From assembly GCF_964340395.1 (NCBI RefSeq), contig NC_135565.1, positions 7,772,742-7,836,741 on the forward strand: 64,000 nt of DNA, in the 5' to 3' direction. Each line of letters starts with the position of its first letter. Position 1 is the first letter of the stretch. This DNA comes from Glandiceps talaboti (taxonomy: Eukaryota; Hemichordata; Enteropneusta; Spengelidae). Of the stretch, positions 45,406 to 58,114 are shown piece after piece. The position numbers and the translations under genes were made by a program. The notes under the pieces were generated by a model. It made no database searches. It was not told where the DNA came from and worked only from the letters and a program-made list of their open reading frames with translations.

Positions 45406-47527
45406 TAATAAAAAACTTAAGGGTTGGCATGAAAATCTAGGAGGGGATGGGTAACTGGAACCAAACAATTTGTTTAGGCCTTATGTAAAATACACTTAAC
45501 AAAAATAGTTTACATGTAAGTCTGTGTGAATCTTCATTATCCGAAACCTTGATTGCTGCTGTAGTACTATTGGTACAGAAAATTTGCAAACTTTTAAGTA
45601 TTATAATAGCACTGTTGAGGCTGTTTAAAGGGTTCTTTTGAGAAAACTCTCTTACTTTCTTAAAAAAACTTTCCTCTTCTAATCTTACTCAACAGCATTA
45701 TATTTTGTCATGTTATTCATAATTTGAAACTTTACATGTATTATAAACATCTCAATATAACGTACATAATGTTAATATATATTTATGTGATAGTGATAAT
45801 GTTGACTGTATAAAAATCTGTAAATATTTTACCAATCACAGAATTGCATGCTGGTACCATTTTTTGGGGTACTTTATGTCGTATCTTTTTATACCTATTT
45901 AAATGTATCTTTACCTTAATTTATTGACGTTTTTTTGAATGTTCAATTCCTTGTTTGGTACAGAATATTGGCAACTACTTTGTGATGTTTTAATGCCATA
46001 ATTGTGCCCATAATAATTCTATGTTTGTCATTATATAACACCTTTAAAATGGTGTAAAAGTGATAAGTACATGTTGCTGATACTTCAAATTTCAATTCAG
46101 AATTGTACTTTAAGTCTTAGAAATGACAATTAAAGTGAGAAGGAAATTTTCTAAACCATGTGTTTTATTAAATTTCTCTAATCAGCAATAAATGGAAAAA
46201 ATGTTCGCTCACTCAGGACAGTGACGCGAATTTTTCTTATCCTGCCATAGAGGGCGTTTTTTTAAATTGCCAAAATGAGGAAATATCAGGGTTGGTTGGT
46301 CAGGCCATGAAAAACATAGAAATATAGTAAGTATACATGCACTGCCATAATGATATTTCAAATGATTCTTTAGAAAACACTTTCCTCATACAGCATTACT
46401 TTTGTCAAGGTATGGTCAGGTTCCTGAAGTATTCTTATTATATGTTTAAGCTAGTCATTTGAATTGTTAATAAAAAGTCAAAATATTTATCCTTTTATCC
46501 TGTAAATACATTGTACCGTGTTTCTTGGATGATCAGTCACTTGAATTCATACAAAAGACTTTTCCATCACTATGTTGTTGTGCACATAAGCTGGGAATAT
46601 ACCATACTGTATTGATGAATCAATGCCCAGAGTTTGCTCAAATACATACACATGGTACAGACAAGGGGCTATTACAATGGGCTCTGTGCATGCCTGCATC
46701 TGTGCCTGTGTCTGTCCATGCACAGCTGTATCTCTGTAATGCACTGGCTGATTTGTTGAAACCTGGCACAAAGGTGAGTTGCTATAGGGGGCACAAACAC
46801 TTCATTTTATTTTGCTATTATATATTGTATTTAGCAACATGGTGGCGGCCATTTTTTTCATAAAAGATCCATGATTTGTACAGTAACTCAGGAACTATAC
46901 ATTATACAGTAGCATAGAGACTCTACACCCATATCGTAACAGGTGGGCTTTCTGCTGTGATTCACATTTACCTTGACCATGACCTTAGAGGTCAAATGTC
47001 AAAAATCAAACCATTTCTTGCATATATGCATATAACATTGAAGTGTAGCCAATGTCTTTCAAACACTGTACAAACATGATACCAAGGGCATGGTCACGGT
47101 TGCTAGGACCAGTTGTGTCAAAATGTTTTGAACAATAACTGCAGAATAACACCTCCAGAAACATCTCCACCAAGTTTCAACCCCATTCAAGTTTTTAATC
47201 AAAATTTGCATATTGCTGATGGGATCATGTTGTGAATGCACCTTCATCTACACATCCCCAGATGTATCCCCATTAAATTTCAGCCCAATCTGCTGAGTAG
47301 TTCCGGTATTATAGATTTTTGACCAAAAAGACACATTTTAGCCCTGATTTGCATATCACTGCTGGAATCATCATGTCAAGATCAATTCTTAATCTAAACA
47401 CCCCTAAGAACGTTCCCACTAAATGCCATGGTACAAATCAAAGAAACTTATGTAAACCACAAAAGACAGAAAAATCAACACATTAAAAAGTCAACTCATA
47501 GTCAACTGAGATCTAGAGTAAACATGC

Positions 47528-48150
47528 AATGTACAAAAGGCCACATCACAAATTAATAAGAACATTATATCAGAAACCAACACAACTGTACCATCTTGGC
47601 ATTACAATAAATCAAGAAAACAAGGTTGACATTGCAAACAATATACAAATAGCCCAACACGTTATCCCAACTAATGGGAGCAGGACTACATCGCATGTAT
47701 TTGGAACATATATATCATCCCAAGACTCCTTGATGGACTGGAAGTTTAAATACTCAGTAGAAAAGACATCACTGCGATAGAGACATACCAGCAAAAGGTT
47801 CTAAAACAACTCCAACATCTTCCAGACCGATGTCCTGATGCACCTACAATTTCGCTAGTGGGTGGCCAAAAAATCCAAGCCAAATATTAGACAAAAGACG
47901 GATAACATTATTCATGAACATTTGCAGAAACACTAACTCTGTAGAATATAATCTTGCACTCGGACAATGTGCAATAAAAATTCTCTACAGTAGGAGCTGG
48001 TTCACCAATAGAAAGCATTTATTTCACAAATACAACTGGTTTACATAGTTACATTAATTTAATTGAAAATCCACCAACGAGACTTCAGATGAAACAGCTG
48101 CTAAAGAATAATATCGCAACAATATTGTACTGGCCTGAATTACTAGTAGA
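47528..48150 (+). pseudogene. Decayed reverse-transcriptase C-terminus of a non-LTR element
   Basis: Pieces in different frames read in order: YHLGITINQENKVDIANNIQ; then, near 47790-47870, KVLKQLQHLPDRCPDAPTIS; then a fragment around FMNICRNTNSVEYNLALGQC; then LIENPPTRLQMKQLLKNN. This order matches the region after the RT domain in non-LTR elements. Several frameshifts and stops break it, so it is not functional. Confidence 0.7.
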
Positions 48151-48540
48151 CGGTCGGTACATAATACAGGTACAGGCCTGGCCGGGTGTAGATCAGGCCA
48201 GGTACAGACTAGGCCAGGTATCAACTGAATAGTTTCTTTGGATTCACATTCAGAGCCAAAGATGTGAATCCGTCATTATCATCACTTCATGTTGCATTTT
48301 CAGTGAGTTTCTCATAAGCACAGTCGCTCTCAATGCTCACAAATGTACATCAATACATACGTAGTTACATTAGTTAGTTTTGTGTGTGTACTTTATAACA
48401 CTTCACTTTTCTGCGTCCCCTTATCAATTTCCATTGTCCACATCAGATAACAATTGTGTATTTCTTTTGTATTCATTTTGTATATTTGTATCATGTTTCT
48501 TTGAAAGTGTGGCTTATTTTTGTTATCTGGTGAAATAAAT

Positions 48541-48566
48541 TTCATTCATTCATTCATTCATTCATA
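48541..48566. repeat. (TTCA)n microsatellite
   Basis: Six tetranucleotide copies following the word aataaatttca; this may be the tail of the upstream retroelement. Confidence 0.85.
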
Positions 48567-48804
48567 ATTCACATACAGCGAGATGGAAGCATTTCGTGTA
48601 TATTGTTGCTTTTGACTGCAGAAACTAATGTCTCATCTCTTCCATCATCTGGACAGGACAGGACTCTCTGGCCAGAGGATTAAAAAAAACCTAGAACAGG
48701 CTGTGTGGGATAACTATCAGGATAAAACGTCGTGTATGAAGTCAGGGCATGGTATGTAGTAGGCCTAGCCTAATAGGGCTATGCAGAGCTCTCTCTACCA
48801 TATG

Positions 48805-49027
<223 letters not shown>

Positions 49028-50286
49028 GTGTGTGACGAATCCTCCTGACATGACTGAATACTATGCTTAAGAAACGATCTGTTGTCTGGTAAACATGTTA
49101 TCAGAACAGAACATGTGATAAATGGGTGAATACACTAGTTATATGAAAGTGTCAGAAGGGATCCATATCTGAAGACTATATATCTTAAAGGCTGCATGCA
49201 AAAGTGGATTCGGAAAACTTGAAGCCCGTGATGGTGAACATTTTCCAGGAGGGAAATACTACACACCATCTAGACAGCTGAATTGGAAGCACGTTCACTT
49301 ATAGGTGGAACAAATAATGGCTGAATATTGGCTAGTGGTATATCATGTTTGCATGACCAGTATTTGAAGTCTGCCCCAGCAAGTAATCCAGTGTCTACAG
49401 CTGCAGCTATCGAGTCTCAAGAAATGACACGTAACGCCAATACAATATGGCCATGGGCAAACCATGTACTGCCTGAATGAGGGGGATCAAGAGAAAATGT
49501 CATGCTGCCATCAAATTACTAGACTGCAAATAGAGTACTCACATGGAATGGCACAAAGAAAGAACTGTGTTTATTTAAATATCATTAATGTTCTTTCCAC
49601 CTATACGCTTATCCCCTGTAAAGTATCCCCTGTAATCATTTTGTGCGGTTTTTCAGAAGAAGCCTTGCATCATGCTAAAATTGAGTAATTGCATGGTTCT
49701 ATCCGATCCCTCCTGTGTGCCCGTTTGAGTGGTGTGCTTGAATCTTTTTTCGACCTTTTTTGTTTATGTCATAAATTACGCTCCACCTTCCGTGAAATCC
49801 GACAGCGCTCGAAAGTTTTACGACGAAGTTGGACTGCAGCCATGGAGGTACATTACGCATGCACAGTATGTAGTTTTTTCTTTGAATAGCTGACACTTGA
49901 GGGCGCTATTGAGCTTGAACTGCACAGTTAGCTCGCAATACGGGGAGGTTTTTGTGGAATTATAGATTTACTAACTCGGAATACTATCTTGATGACGAGA
50001 ATATTCATGATTTGATAATGTTGCCTTTTTTATTTTAAAATGAGTTTGCATGTACATTTGATTTGATGTATGGATTTAATAACTTGGTTTTAAATAAAGC
50101 AACAGGTTTGGAGGAGCACATCGTATGGTATACAGTATTCAATTAATTTAATCATACACTTTGAATCTCATTCTCAGAGAAACAGGGTGTCATTAAAGAA
50201 CAGTCTTCAGTGTTATGATGGTGGTGTTGAGAATACAGACATTTGGTGTTGAGAATAAACATTTGTGTAGATATACCTTGACTGTT

Positions 50287-50312
50287 GTTGTTGTTGTTGT
50301 TGTTGTTGTTGA
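50287..50312. repeat. (TTG)n trinucleotide repeat
   Basis: About nine ttg units. Confidence 0.9.
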
Positions 50313-50675
50313 AGATAAATGGTGTCAGTATTATTTCAAAACATGGATTCTCTGCTGTGATTGTAATGTCATGTTCCCTGAAAATGTTGGTAGTAAACAG
50401 AGCATATTGACACATTGTATGAAAATAAATGTCCTTCACTAACAACAGCAAAGTTGTCACTGTGTACATTAGCAATTCACATTTTCAGTCCATACGATAT
50501 AACCGTGTTGATGGAACAACCAGATTATTCAAGTATATTTAGTATGGATTTTTTATTCATCAACAGTTTACACATCCCTACTGCTTGTCCTAGACAGTCA
50601 CGTGTATGAAGCATACAAGCATTCATTTATGATGCCTATATAAATCCAAAGGTACACACTCTTAATTATACACAT

Positions 50676-50945
50676 ATAAATGCATACATACATACATACA
50701 TACATACATACATACATACATACATACATACATGCATATATACATACATACATCCATCCACACACATACATACATACATACATACATACATACATACATA
50801 CATACATACATACATACATACATGCATATATACATACATACATCCATCCACACATATACATACATACATACATACATACATACATACACTACATACATAC
50901 ATACATACATACATACATACATACATACATACATACATACATACA
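50676..50945. repeat. (ATAC)n microsatellite with internal higher-order repeat
   Basis: Two copies of a roughly 90-base block that includes catgcatatatacatacata and catccatccacacat, set in atac repeats. Confidence 0.95.
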
Positions 50946-51320
50946 TTTTACAATGCCATTACTACTGCAGCTGAACCTCAGTTCAGTTGTACTAAAAAAA
51001 AATCCTGTGTGATGTATAGGAGAATGAATATCTCTCGCAACCCTATAGCATGATTCATGCAAGCGAATATCTTTTTCTGGCATGGTATCGCTAAGCTGTA
51101 AGAAGGTGGTAATGTCTCACAGAAATAATTGCTTGGTGAGCTGCAGTGAACTTTCCTATTTTTTTCTTTATAAAATTATAAATGTCATGTTTTGCTCATG
51201 TATAGTAGAACAGCATCACCTCCACCTTTAGAAGTCAAATTTGGAGTACTAGTGTATATGGTGTTTAAATTCAATGGTCAATGCTAAATCCAAGTTATGA
51301 TGGTCGGAGTTTTGATCATC

Positions 51321-53168
51321 TCACAATAGGTCAACTCGATTTGTTTTCCCGTATAGATCCATAACACCCCACAGTGTTTTAGTAATATCCATGTCTTTCA
51401 TCAGAACACCCTTTACTTCACCATTGATTGAATATACAACATCTCCTTCTTTTGTTACCCAGTATTTCAACACATTATTTTGGGTTAGATAGTCTTCCTT
51501 AGGTGAGCCAACCCAGGTTGATGGCAACTGATGCGCCACTAATGGTAAAGATGAGGAGGCAGTGTCATCTGGATTAGTACTTGTAAAACCAACTGAAAGA
51601 TCATTACTCCATAAGTCTATCTTTTCCTTGAGGCGGAGTGATATCACCTCATCACAAGACAATGGTCTCTGAGTAAATACAATTGCATTACAATAACCAG
51701 TTGTCCTATGAGCTGAACGATTGTCATATAAAAGTTTCACATTTATACCATGGCATTTGTCATGGAAAGACAATGGTTCTACTTTGATTGTTACAGGTAC
51801 ACCTTGGATTGGTTTACCACGTATTGATACAGACACTTGACATTCTTTGTCTCGCCTTATGGAATCAGTTGTCAAGGTGATTGACCCATCCTTGTTGCCC
51901 ACCACTCGCATCATTGTTCTGTCTCCATCATGTGTTATCAAAGTACCTTCTACCTCTCTCTCGGAAACGTAAACATGGAAACCATGTTTACTCTTGGTTA
52001 CAACAGACACCGATACAGTCTGATCTGGTCCTACATACTTAGGTAAGTTTTTCAGTGAAGGTTGTGTTGCGTCCACCACACCTAGCAAGGCTCCAATTGC
52101 TGTTGTGTCTTTAAAGTCACAATTTGAAGGTAGGAATTCCATATCCTTATCGTATGTAGGCGGCCTTTCCGTTTCAATCTTCATCAACTCTTGCATCTGC
52201 GATGTAATGCCTCTCTTTGCAATCATCAATTGTGCAGCGCCACCATATTGTGTGATGTTACTAACATACTCTTGCGTGGATGTCATGTCATTTTCGGTTC
52301 GTTCTAGTTCTTTCAGTTCAGCTTGTAAGTTGGTCTTTCTAGCTTCGTATTCAGCATTTATCTGCGCAGAAAAACATTTCTCTGTTTCTTTAATTTGCTT
52401 GACAATAATTTCGACGCGTTCCTTCAGTTTTCTTTTTTCTACATCGACACATTTATCAAGTGACGTCATTCTGTCTTGCAAGTTGGATTTATTCATTTTT
52501 ACCTCGCCCTCTTTCGTTTTCAGTTCGTTCATCATTCTGTGAACATCCGCAGTGTATTCTTCCGCTGCGTCTTTCAAGTACCGATGCTGGTGTTCAGGTA
52601 TTCGGTGGTCGACTACGGTACACTCCAGACATATCGCCTCGTCGCATTTATCACAGAAAAAGTTCAACTGTTGGTGTGGATGTTTGCTGCAGTTGAGTGC
52701 CGGTTGCACCAAAACTGGGTCAGTGAACTTTGTAGCCTTGTATTCGTCTAGCGCCATGAGGCGATGTGACCGTGTTAAAGGAAGTTTTTTATGTGTGCGT
52801 GCACAAATTTCACACAGGGACATTGAACATTCGATACATCTAACCTCAATATCGCCCTCTTCACAACCTCCACACTTCTTCGACTCCTCTAACTGATGGT
52901 CTCGTTGTTCGAACTGTTCTACCAATGCATTTAGAAATAAATTGTTCGGTAGATTTACCGCGCCCCTAGGAATCGCGTGTTCTCGACGACATATTGAACA
53001 CAATAACTTCAAGTTGTTAGATCTCTTCATAATCTCCTCAAGACATGGTTGACAGAAGTTGTGTTGGCATGGTAACGTCTTTGCATTTCTGTACCGTTCA
53101 GAACAGATTGGGCAGAGGAGAAAATTCTCGTCGATCTTCTCCAAAAACTGTGAGTCTTCGGTAGCCAT
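51321..53168 (-). CDS. TRIM-like RING/B-box/filamin/NHR protein, intronless E3 ligase candidate
   Basis: A single open frame of 615 residues. The RING finger has C19-x2-C22, C34-x-H36-x2-C39-x2-C42 and C57-x2-C60, all ligands intact. B-box 1 spans about 99-135 (C99, C102, C111, C114, C119, C122, H126, H135). B-box 2 spans about 160-195 (C160, H163, C172, C175, C180, C183, H188). A coiled coil covers about 200-335. A filamin/ABP280-type Ig repeat follows at about 365-465 (VSVVTKSKHGFHVYVSE, IRGKPIQGVPVTI). Residues 468-615 read as a Neuralized homology repeat: FHDKCHGINVKLLYDNRSA, IVFTQRPL, LWSNDLSVGFTSTNP, LPSTWV, VVYSINGE, LWGVMDLYGKTNRVDLL. A ubiquitin E3 role follows from the RING; the target is unknown. 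TRIM2/3/71 relatives have NHL repeats after filamin, so the NHR here is atypical. The ATG has A at -3 and G at +4. The lack of introns suggests a retrogene or an expanded TRIM family member. Confidence 0.93.
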   Translation of the reverse strand: MATEDSQFLEKIDENFLLCPICSERYRNAKTLPCQHNFCQPCLEEIMKRSNNLKLLCSICRREHAIPRGAVNLPNNLFLNALVEQFEQRDHQLEESKKCGGCEEGDIEVRCIECSMSLCEICARTHKKLPLTRSHRLMALDEYKATKFTDPVLVQPALNCSKHPHQQLNFFCDKCDEAICLECTVVDHRIPEHQHRYLKDAAEEYTADVHRMMNELKTKEGEVKMNKSNLQDRMTSLDKCVDVEKRKLKERVEIIVKQIKETEKCFSAQINAEYEARKTNLQAELKELERTENDMTSTQEYVSNITQYGGAAQLMIAKRGITSQMQELMKIETERPPTYDKDMEFLPSNCDFKDTTAIGALLGVVDATQPSLKNLPKYVGPDQTVSVSVVTKSKHGFHVYVSEREVEGTLITHDGDRTMMRVVGNKDGSITLTTDSIRRDKECQVSVSIRGKPIQGVPVTIKVEPLSFHDKCHGINVKLLYDNRSAHRTTGYCNAIVFTQRPLSCDEVISLRLKEKIDLWSNDLSVGFTSTNPDDTASSSLPLVAHQLPSTWVGSPKEDYLTQNNVLKYWVTKEGDVVYSINGEVKGVLMKDMDITKTLWGVMDLYGKTNRVDLL

Positions 53169-53309
53169 TGTTGGTTTGGATGCGCAAAATATTCCTGACC
53201 CATCAGAAAATGACGTAGTCAGTCGACAGACCCCTTATCTTACTCAGGAATTTGTTAATCCACCCTTACATGTCACATGAATGGATGAATTGTATTAAAA
53301 ATTGCATAT

Positions 53310-53510
53310 TTATATTGACGTAAGTGACCTGAAGTGGTGTATGTTCATGGTCAGATATCGTAACATGTCCCCGGAAACGTAAACAAAGGCGTATATTGGT
53401 ACAAATCCATATAGAAAGGGATGACGAAACGAAAGTATATACTGAGTTGGAAGTCATTTAACTTTGAAGTATAATAATGTAATGCATACATTGTATCCAT
53501 TTCATGTGAA
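53310..53510. mobile_element. Dispersed 190-bp element upstream of the TRIM gene
   Basis: Its reverse complement recurs at 58115-58310: gtgacctgaagtggtgtat, ccggaaacgtaaacaaaggc, atgacgaaacgaaagtata and ttgtatccatttcatgtgaa against ttcacatgcaatggatacaa, atactttcgtgtcgtcat and gcctttgtttacgtttccgg. Confidence 0.75.
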
Positions 53511-53650
53511 GGATAGAATTAAAAGTTATCCAATATAGTGTAAATAAAAAAATGAGTAAATACTAGTAAGTAAGTGAGCAATGAAACACATCATCACTGT
53601 GATTTTCCAAAGTCATGGCATAGATGAAAGAAGTAAAGTATTTGGCTTGA

Positions 53651-53687
53651 GTGTCTGTCTGTCTGTCTGACTGACTGACTGACTGAC

Positions 53688-53736
<49 letters not shown>

Positions 53737-53745
53737 GTCTGTTTG
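53651..53745. repeat. (CTGT)n microsatellite
   Basis: ctgt/ctga/ctat tetranucleotides upstream of the TRIM gene. Confidence 0.93.
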
Positions 53746-53845
53746 TAGGTACGGAGGTAGGTATGTATGTGTATGTGGCTGTTTGTGCGTTCGCTTATTG
53801 GGGGGGGGGGGGTGTTGATGCCATAAAAGCTTATGACTTGCAACA

Positions 53846-53848
<3 letters not shown>

Positions 53849-53901
<53 letters not shown>

Positions 53902-54023
53902 CTCGGTGAGTATCAATCTGCTAAGACAGTGCTCTATACCGCAGTGGCAGAGCAGAGTGTCTGATGATCGCAATATGCGTGAAACTCCGAGTTACACCCA
54001 AGAAAGAGTTCCAGTACTACCAA

Positions 54024-54121
<98 letters not shown>

Positions 54122-54126
54122 TATAA
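53849..54126. repeat. Two (TA)n arrays around a 125-bp spacer
   Basis: TA runs at 53849-53900 and 54028-54126. The spacer between carries no gene signal; it holds a short inverse match aactcggtgagt / aactccgagtt. Confidence 0.95.
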
Positions 54127-54246
54127 TTGACAATTGATGTTTGCCTCTAGATCTCGCAGCATTCACCCAGTGATTTTGTCCGAGAAGTGTGTTTCAACTA
54201 GTCATTGTACACAGTGTATAGAACCTTTGTTAGGGAAGCGAAACAT

Positions 54247-54730
54247 GATAGAAACAGGGAAAGTAAACACGTGAATAGCATTACTAGTAATAACACTTGT
54301 CACAGCATGTTGGATGTACGGAGTCAATTACTGTTTCACACGTCTCTCCTCGTCTCACCTCTTCTCTTCTCTTCTCTTCTCTTCTCATCTCTCCTCTTCT
54401 CTTCTCTCCTCTTCTCTTCTCTTCTCTTCTCTTCTCTTCTCTTCTCTTCTCTTCTCTTCTCGTCCATCCCTTCTCCCCTCCCCTCCTCTCCCCTCTCCTC
54501 TCCTCTCTTCTCTTCTCTTCTCCTCACTTCTCCTCTCCTCTCCTAGACAAAGACATAAGAACAGTTTTATGACATTTTTACATATACATTAAATGCCAAG
54601 GGAATTGAAGTTGAAATTCGTCTGTGAATGTCAGCTATTGTCCAAGGGGCCATGAAACTATTCTTATATCGAATGATGGCATTTAATACAAGTCTTTGCA
54701 TTTTCAACAGGCAAGTGTTATTGATCCAAT
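54247..54730. mobile_element. Foldback MITE, third copy split by a CTTCT array
   Basis: The left arm (acagggaaagtaaacac, cacagcatgttggatgta) and right arm (ggccatgaaactattcttat, aatacaagtctttgc) match the family. The centre is replaced by about 185 bases of CTTCT-type repeat (54357-54545). Confidence 0.65.
54357..54545. repeat. (CTTCT)n pentanucleotide array
   Basis: Pyrimidine-only tcttc and tcccc units. It sits inside the third copy of the 40-bp foldback family. Confidence 0.95.
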
Positions 54731-54910
54731 GGGGAACTTGCAAACCCACCATGTTGAATGTTGCATCATGGGAAATGTGACAATGAATACTAATCAATTA
54801 GTAATATAAACAATATTGTTACATTGTTTGTAACCACAAATAATCAATTCATAGTTACCCTGACCATTGTGGGAGGTTTATTTTATCGGTAGCTCCAGAT
54901 TAGGTATTGC
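54729..54910. mobile_element. Degraded copy of the GGGAACTTGCAA MITE
   Basis: ggggaacttgcaaacccacc and atgttgaatgttgcatcatg match 7268-7330. Later ggtagctccagattaggtat matches 7369-7388. Interrupted by about 60 bases. Confidence 0.65.
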
Positions 54911-55017
54911 GATAACCACAGATATATTGTTACTCGAGTCCAAATATGTCTATCTTTGTGTCAAAAACGTAAAGTCCCATGAGTGAAACACCAAACCAAC
55001 ATCATTTTAGCTGTAAT

Positions 55018-58000
55018 ATTAAATAAACCTGGCACATATGTCAAATGCAGTAGTACATATATACATGTTGTTTTGTTTCAAATGGCCTTCACGATAATGG
55101 TAATTTATTATTTTTATTTTATTTTTATAATTCAGAATATGAATAACTTCGTTGAAATGTTGTTGAGGCGAATGTCTTTGGCGAAGACTTCTTATTACTT
55201 GACTTTTACAAATCAATTCCCGGGGGAGGGACATGTTTAAAAAAACGGGGTTAGGGGGAGGGTCATGTTTTACTTTGACTTAATTAACTGTATTGTCTAA
55301 CTTAGCAAAATATTATATACGTGATTTTAGCATCCCATCGCTGCCACAGGTTCTACATCTCACTACTGCGAAATCAGTCAGGGTCCATCGGGTAAGTTGA
55401 ATGGGCATTGTGTTACCTTTAGTGGGCCTTATGTCTCTTTCAACGGGCCTGTAACTGTTATATATACATATGTATATATGCCGAAAATAACATAATATAT
55501 ATGAATGAAAATGCAAGTAGCTTGAAGTCAAGTCCGTTGTCAAAATCTTATAATATTAATGAAATTAAAAAAAAATGGATTTAATTAAAAAGTTGAAAGC
55601 CAGAGTATTAACTTTCAAACACTAGATGGGCACACGCCCGACACTGTTGGGGCCACGGTCAACATCTCCACAACATTAGCCTTCATATCTTTTTGTTTTA
55701 TACCTAGTGTGAGATCCACTTCTCTCCTTACATCACAAATGACAATTAATTACATGCATTGTTGTCAGCAGCGATTGATTGATATTGTCTGATATATATT
55801 ACAGTACCAAACCCAACCCTAACCGGTGTGGCCGTGATTGAGTGCCAAAATTAAAAAAAGTAATACATTAAAATTTGGCCCTTTCCCGAGAACCGATTTG
55901 TAAAAAAGTTACCTCCCCCCCCCCCACCCACTCCAATTACCCCGGCCCTCCTTCCTTGTTGTTACTAGGCTCCCTTAGTGACAATGTTACTGGTTGTGAC
56001 TATTAGTTTTAGTGTCGAACGTCACGTTACTGTTAATGACAGCGTTACTGTCAGTGTCAGCGTTTCTGCTAGTGTTAGCTAGCAAGGTCGATGACTCACT
56101 AGGTGTGTGCTGACTTCATACGTTCAATTAAAATGAGCACAAACATCGTGATTCAAATCGTCACTGGGCCGTAAAATGTGACCTCCCAATAGCAAGGAGT
56201 TTCACATACACTGTGTGCGCCATTGCTAAAACTGGTTTCACTTGTTGGACACTTTAATAGTACCAGAGTTACTGGATGAATTGACATTCTGACGACGACA
56301 ACAACAGTCGTAAAAGTGACGAGTAACAATTGAAGGTAAGTCTTTTGGTATACTACTATAACTTGCAAAAGAAATGCGGCGCTTTAGTCTCGCACTTTTT
56401 CCTGTACAGGCGACGCCCTTCGGCGGGTAACGCTAGCTTGGGGCAGTGGTAGCTGTCACCGCACACAAAGTTAGATTTCTGGCCTAGCTTACGAGTAGTA
56501 CATATTCTGAATCAGCTAACATAGCGTTTAGTTGACTTATTGTAAAGTGAAGACTGAGTGCAATGTTTCACACATCCTGTGTAAGATTTACGAACTCTTT
56601 TGGGGAACGCACTGTGGATAAAAAACTACATGTACAAGTTCAAGAGCCTCAGGTCAGGGGATCCATTAGAGGTACTATAGGGTCTATCTACAGGGTTGAA
56701 GGACGAGCTACTGACGGGGTTGTGTTCACGAAGGCTTTAGATAAGGGTAGGGTAAACAATACTCCTAGTATAACGACTAGGTGTAACTTTAGAGTGTTGG
56801 CTTCAAAATGACAACTATTTGTACTAGCTAAGTGAGAGTGGTCGACCTTTCAATACAACACCACGTGTACGTGTACACTTACTTTATAATAAGTTCGGGC
56901 AAGACTCGAGGCCAAATGTAAGTGGTGTGTACCACGATATAACTCACTTTAGAAAGATAATAAAACAAAAACAAAACTAACTGAGATCAGTCCCAGGGTT
57001 AGGGCTTAGGCATATTGGGATACATAGACAAATGTTGATACTTGAAGCGAAAATATTGTCACTGTTGCAAGCATATAGTGATCGGATGTCCCCAACGTGG
57101 CTAGGTCATCTAGATAGTAAGCAGGGTCTATGGTCTTCACGACTATATTGTATATTCGCTTCCATGACAATGTGACTGAATACGTATGTGTTTATAGTAC
57201 ACGACATAGCGACCACGTGTGTGTACAGGTAATACAAGTAATGCTGCTAGCTAGGCTACTAAGTTTCAAGCTTCCAATGACAAAAAACTACTAATATATG
57301 TTTGTATGTTCACAATACTCAACTTTTTTCTCCGAGTGTTCATTGTATATATATCAATATCGATATCTTTATTCCATCGGAAAAGTTAACTAAATAAAAC
57401 ACAATCTGTGATACAGTAAAAGAGAAAAGGATTCTGGAGTGGACCATAGAAATAGCTGCCTAGGAACCAATCAGAGTCCATGGACTAGACAAACACATGG
57501 CACAAGTTTAGGGTGCGATCCGAGTTACACGTCTACAGCAAAAATAACAACTGTTACAGATTAAAGTAGATCTATTGTAAATAAATAAATAGAAAAGGAT
57601 AGTATATAGATGACATAATTATATACAAAGAGTATGAACACGTATTATAGAATCAAATTATATTATTATGATTAAGTTCATGTTTGTAATTTGATTGTTA
57701 AAACACGGTTTTTAGTTTACAGAACCAAGGCTCACAAGTGCGATATCGTCACGTTATGATGTAAACCATGTCCGTGGTAAAAACTATAGCGGTCACACCA
57801 CTATGATTGATGATGCAATGTAATAACATGATTGTAAATATATTATATATCACACAATACTACTGGAAACCCAACCCCAATATCACATTGAAACTATATT
57901 TTTATCAACCTATCAACATGTCAGTAGTAAATACAGAACATATTATCATTCAAGGCGTGAATGTTTGCTTTGCCGAATACTGTACTTCTTTCATCTATGC

Positions 58001-58114
58001 CATGAGTTTAGAAAATCACAGTGATGACGTGTTTCATTCATTAATAATTAAGTAATTAATTACTTACTCAATTTGTTTATTAATTTACACTATATTGGAT
58101 TACTTTTTAATTTA
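55018..58114. other. Intergenic, no gene recognised
   Basis: Mostly unique sequence. A donor-like ttgaag|gtaagt at 56334 follows a CpG-containing stretch (56210-56334), so a plus-strand non-coding exon is possible. The 82-codon frame at 56563-56811 matches nothing I recognise. Confidence 0.4.

Noticed and set aside
46525-46863. 112-codon frame
   Set aside because: No recognisable domain, no repeat-free homology that I can name, no splice partner; probably chance.
50598-51012. Met-Tyr-Val-Cys and His-Thr-Tyr-Ile frames
   Set aside because: ATAC microsatellite only.
52105-52896. Plus-strand frames up to 145 codons
   Set aside because: Antisense shadows of the TRIM coding sequence, whose domains are clear on the minus strand.
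53900-54010. Possible tRNA-like segment between two TA arrays
   Set aside because: No A-box/B-box pair or cloverleaf could be formed; only a short inverse match at the ends.
56563-56811. 82-codon frame starting MFHTSC
   Set aside because: No family resemblance and no supporting neighbours.
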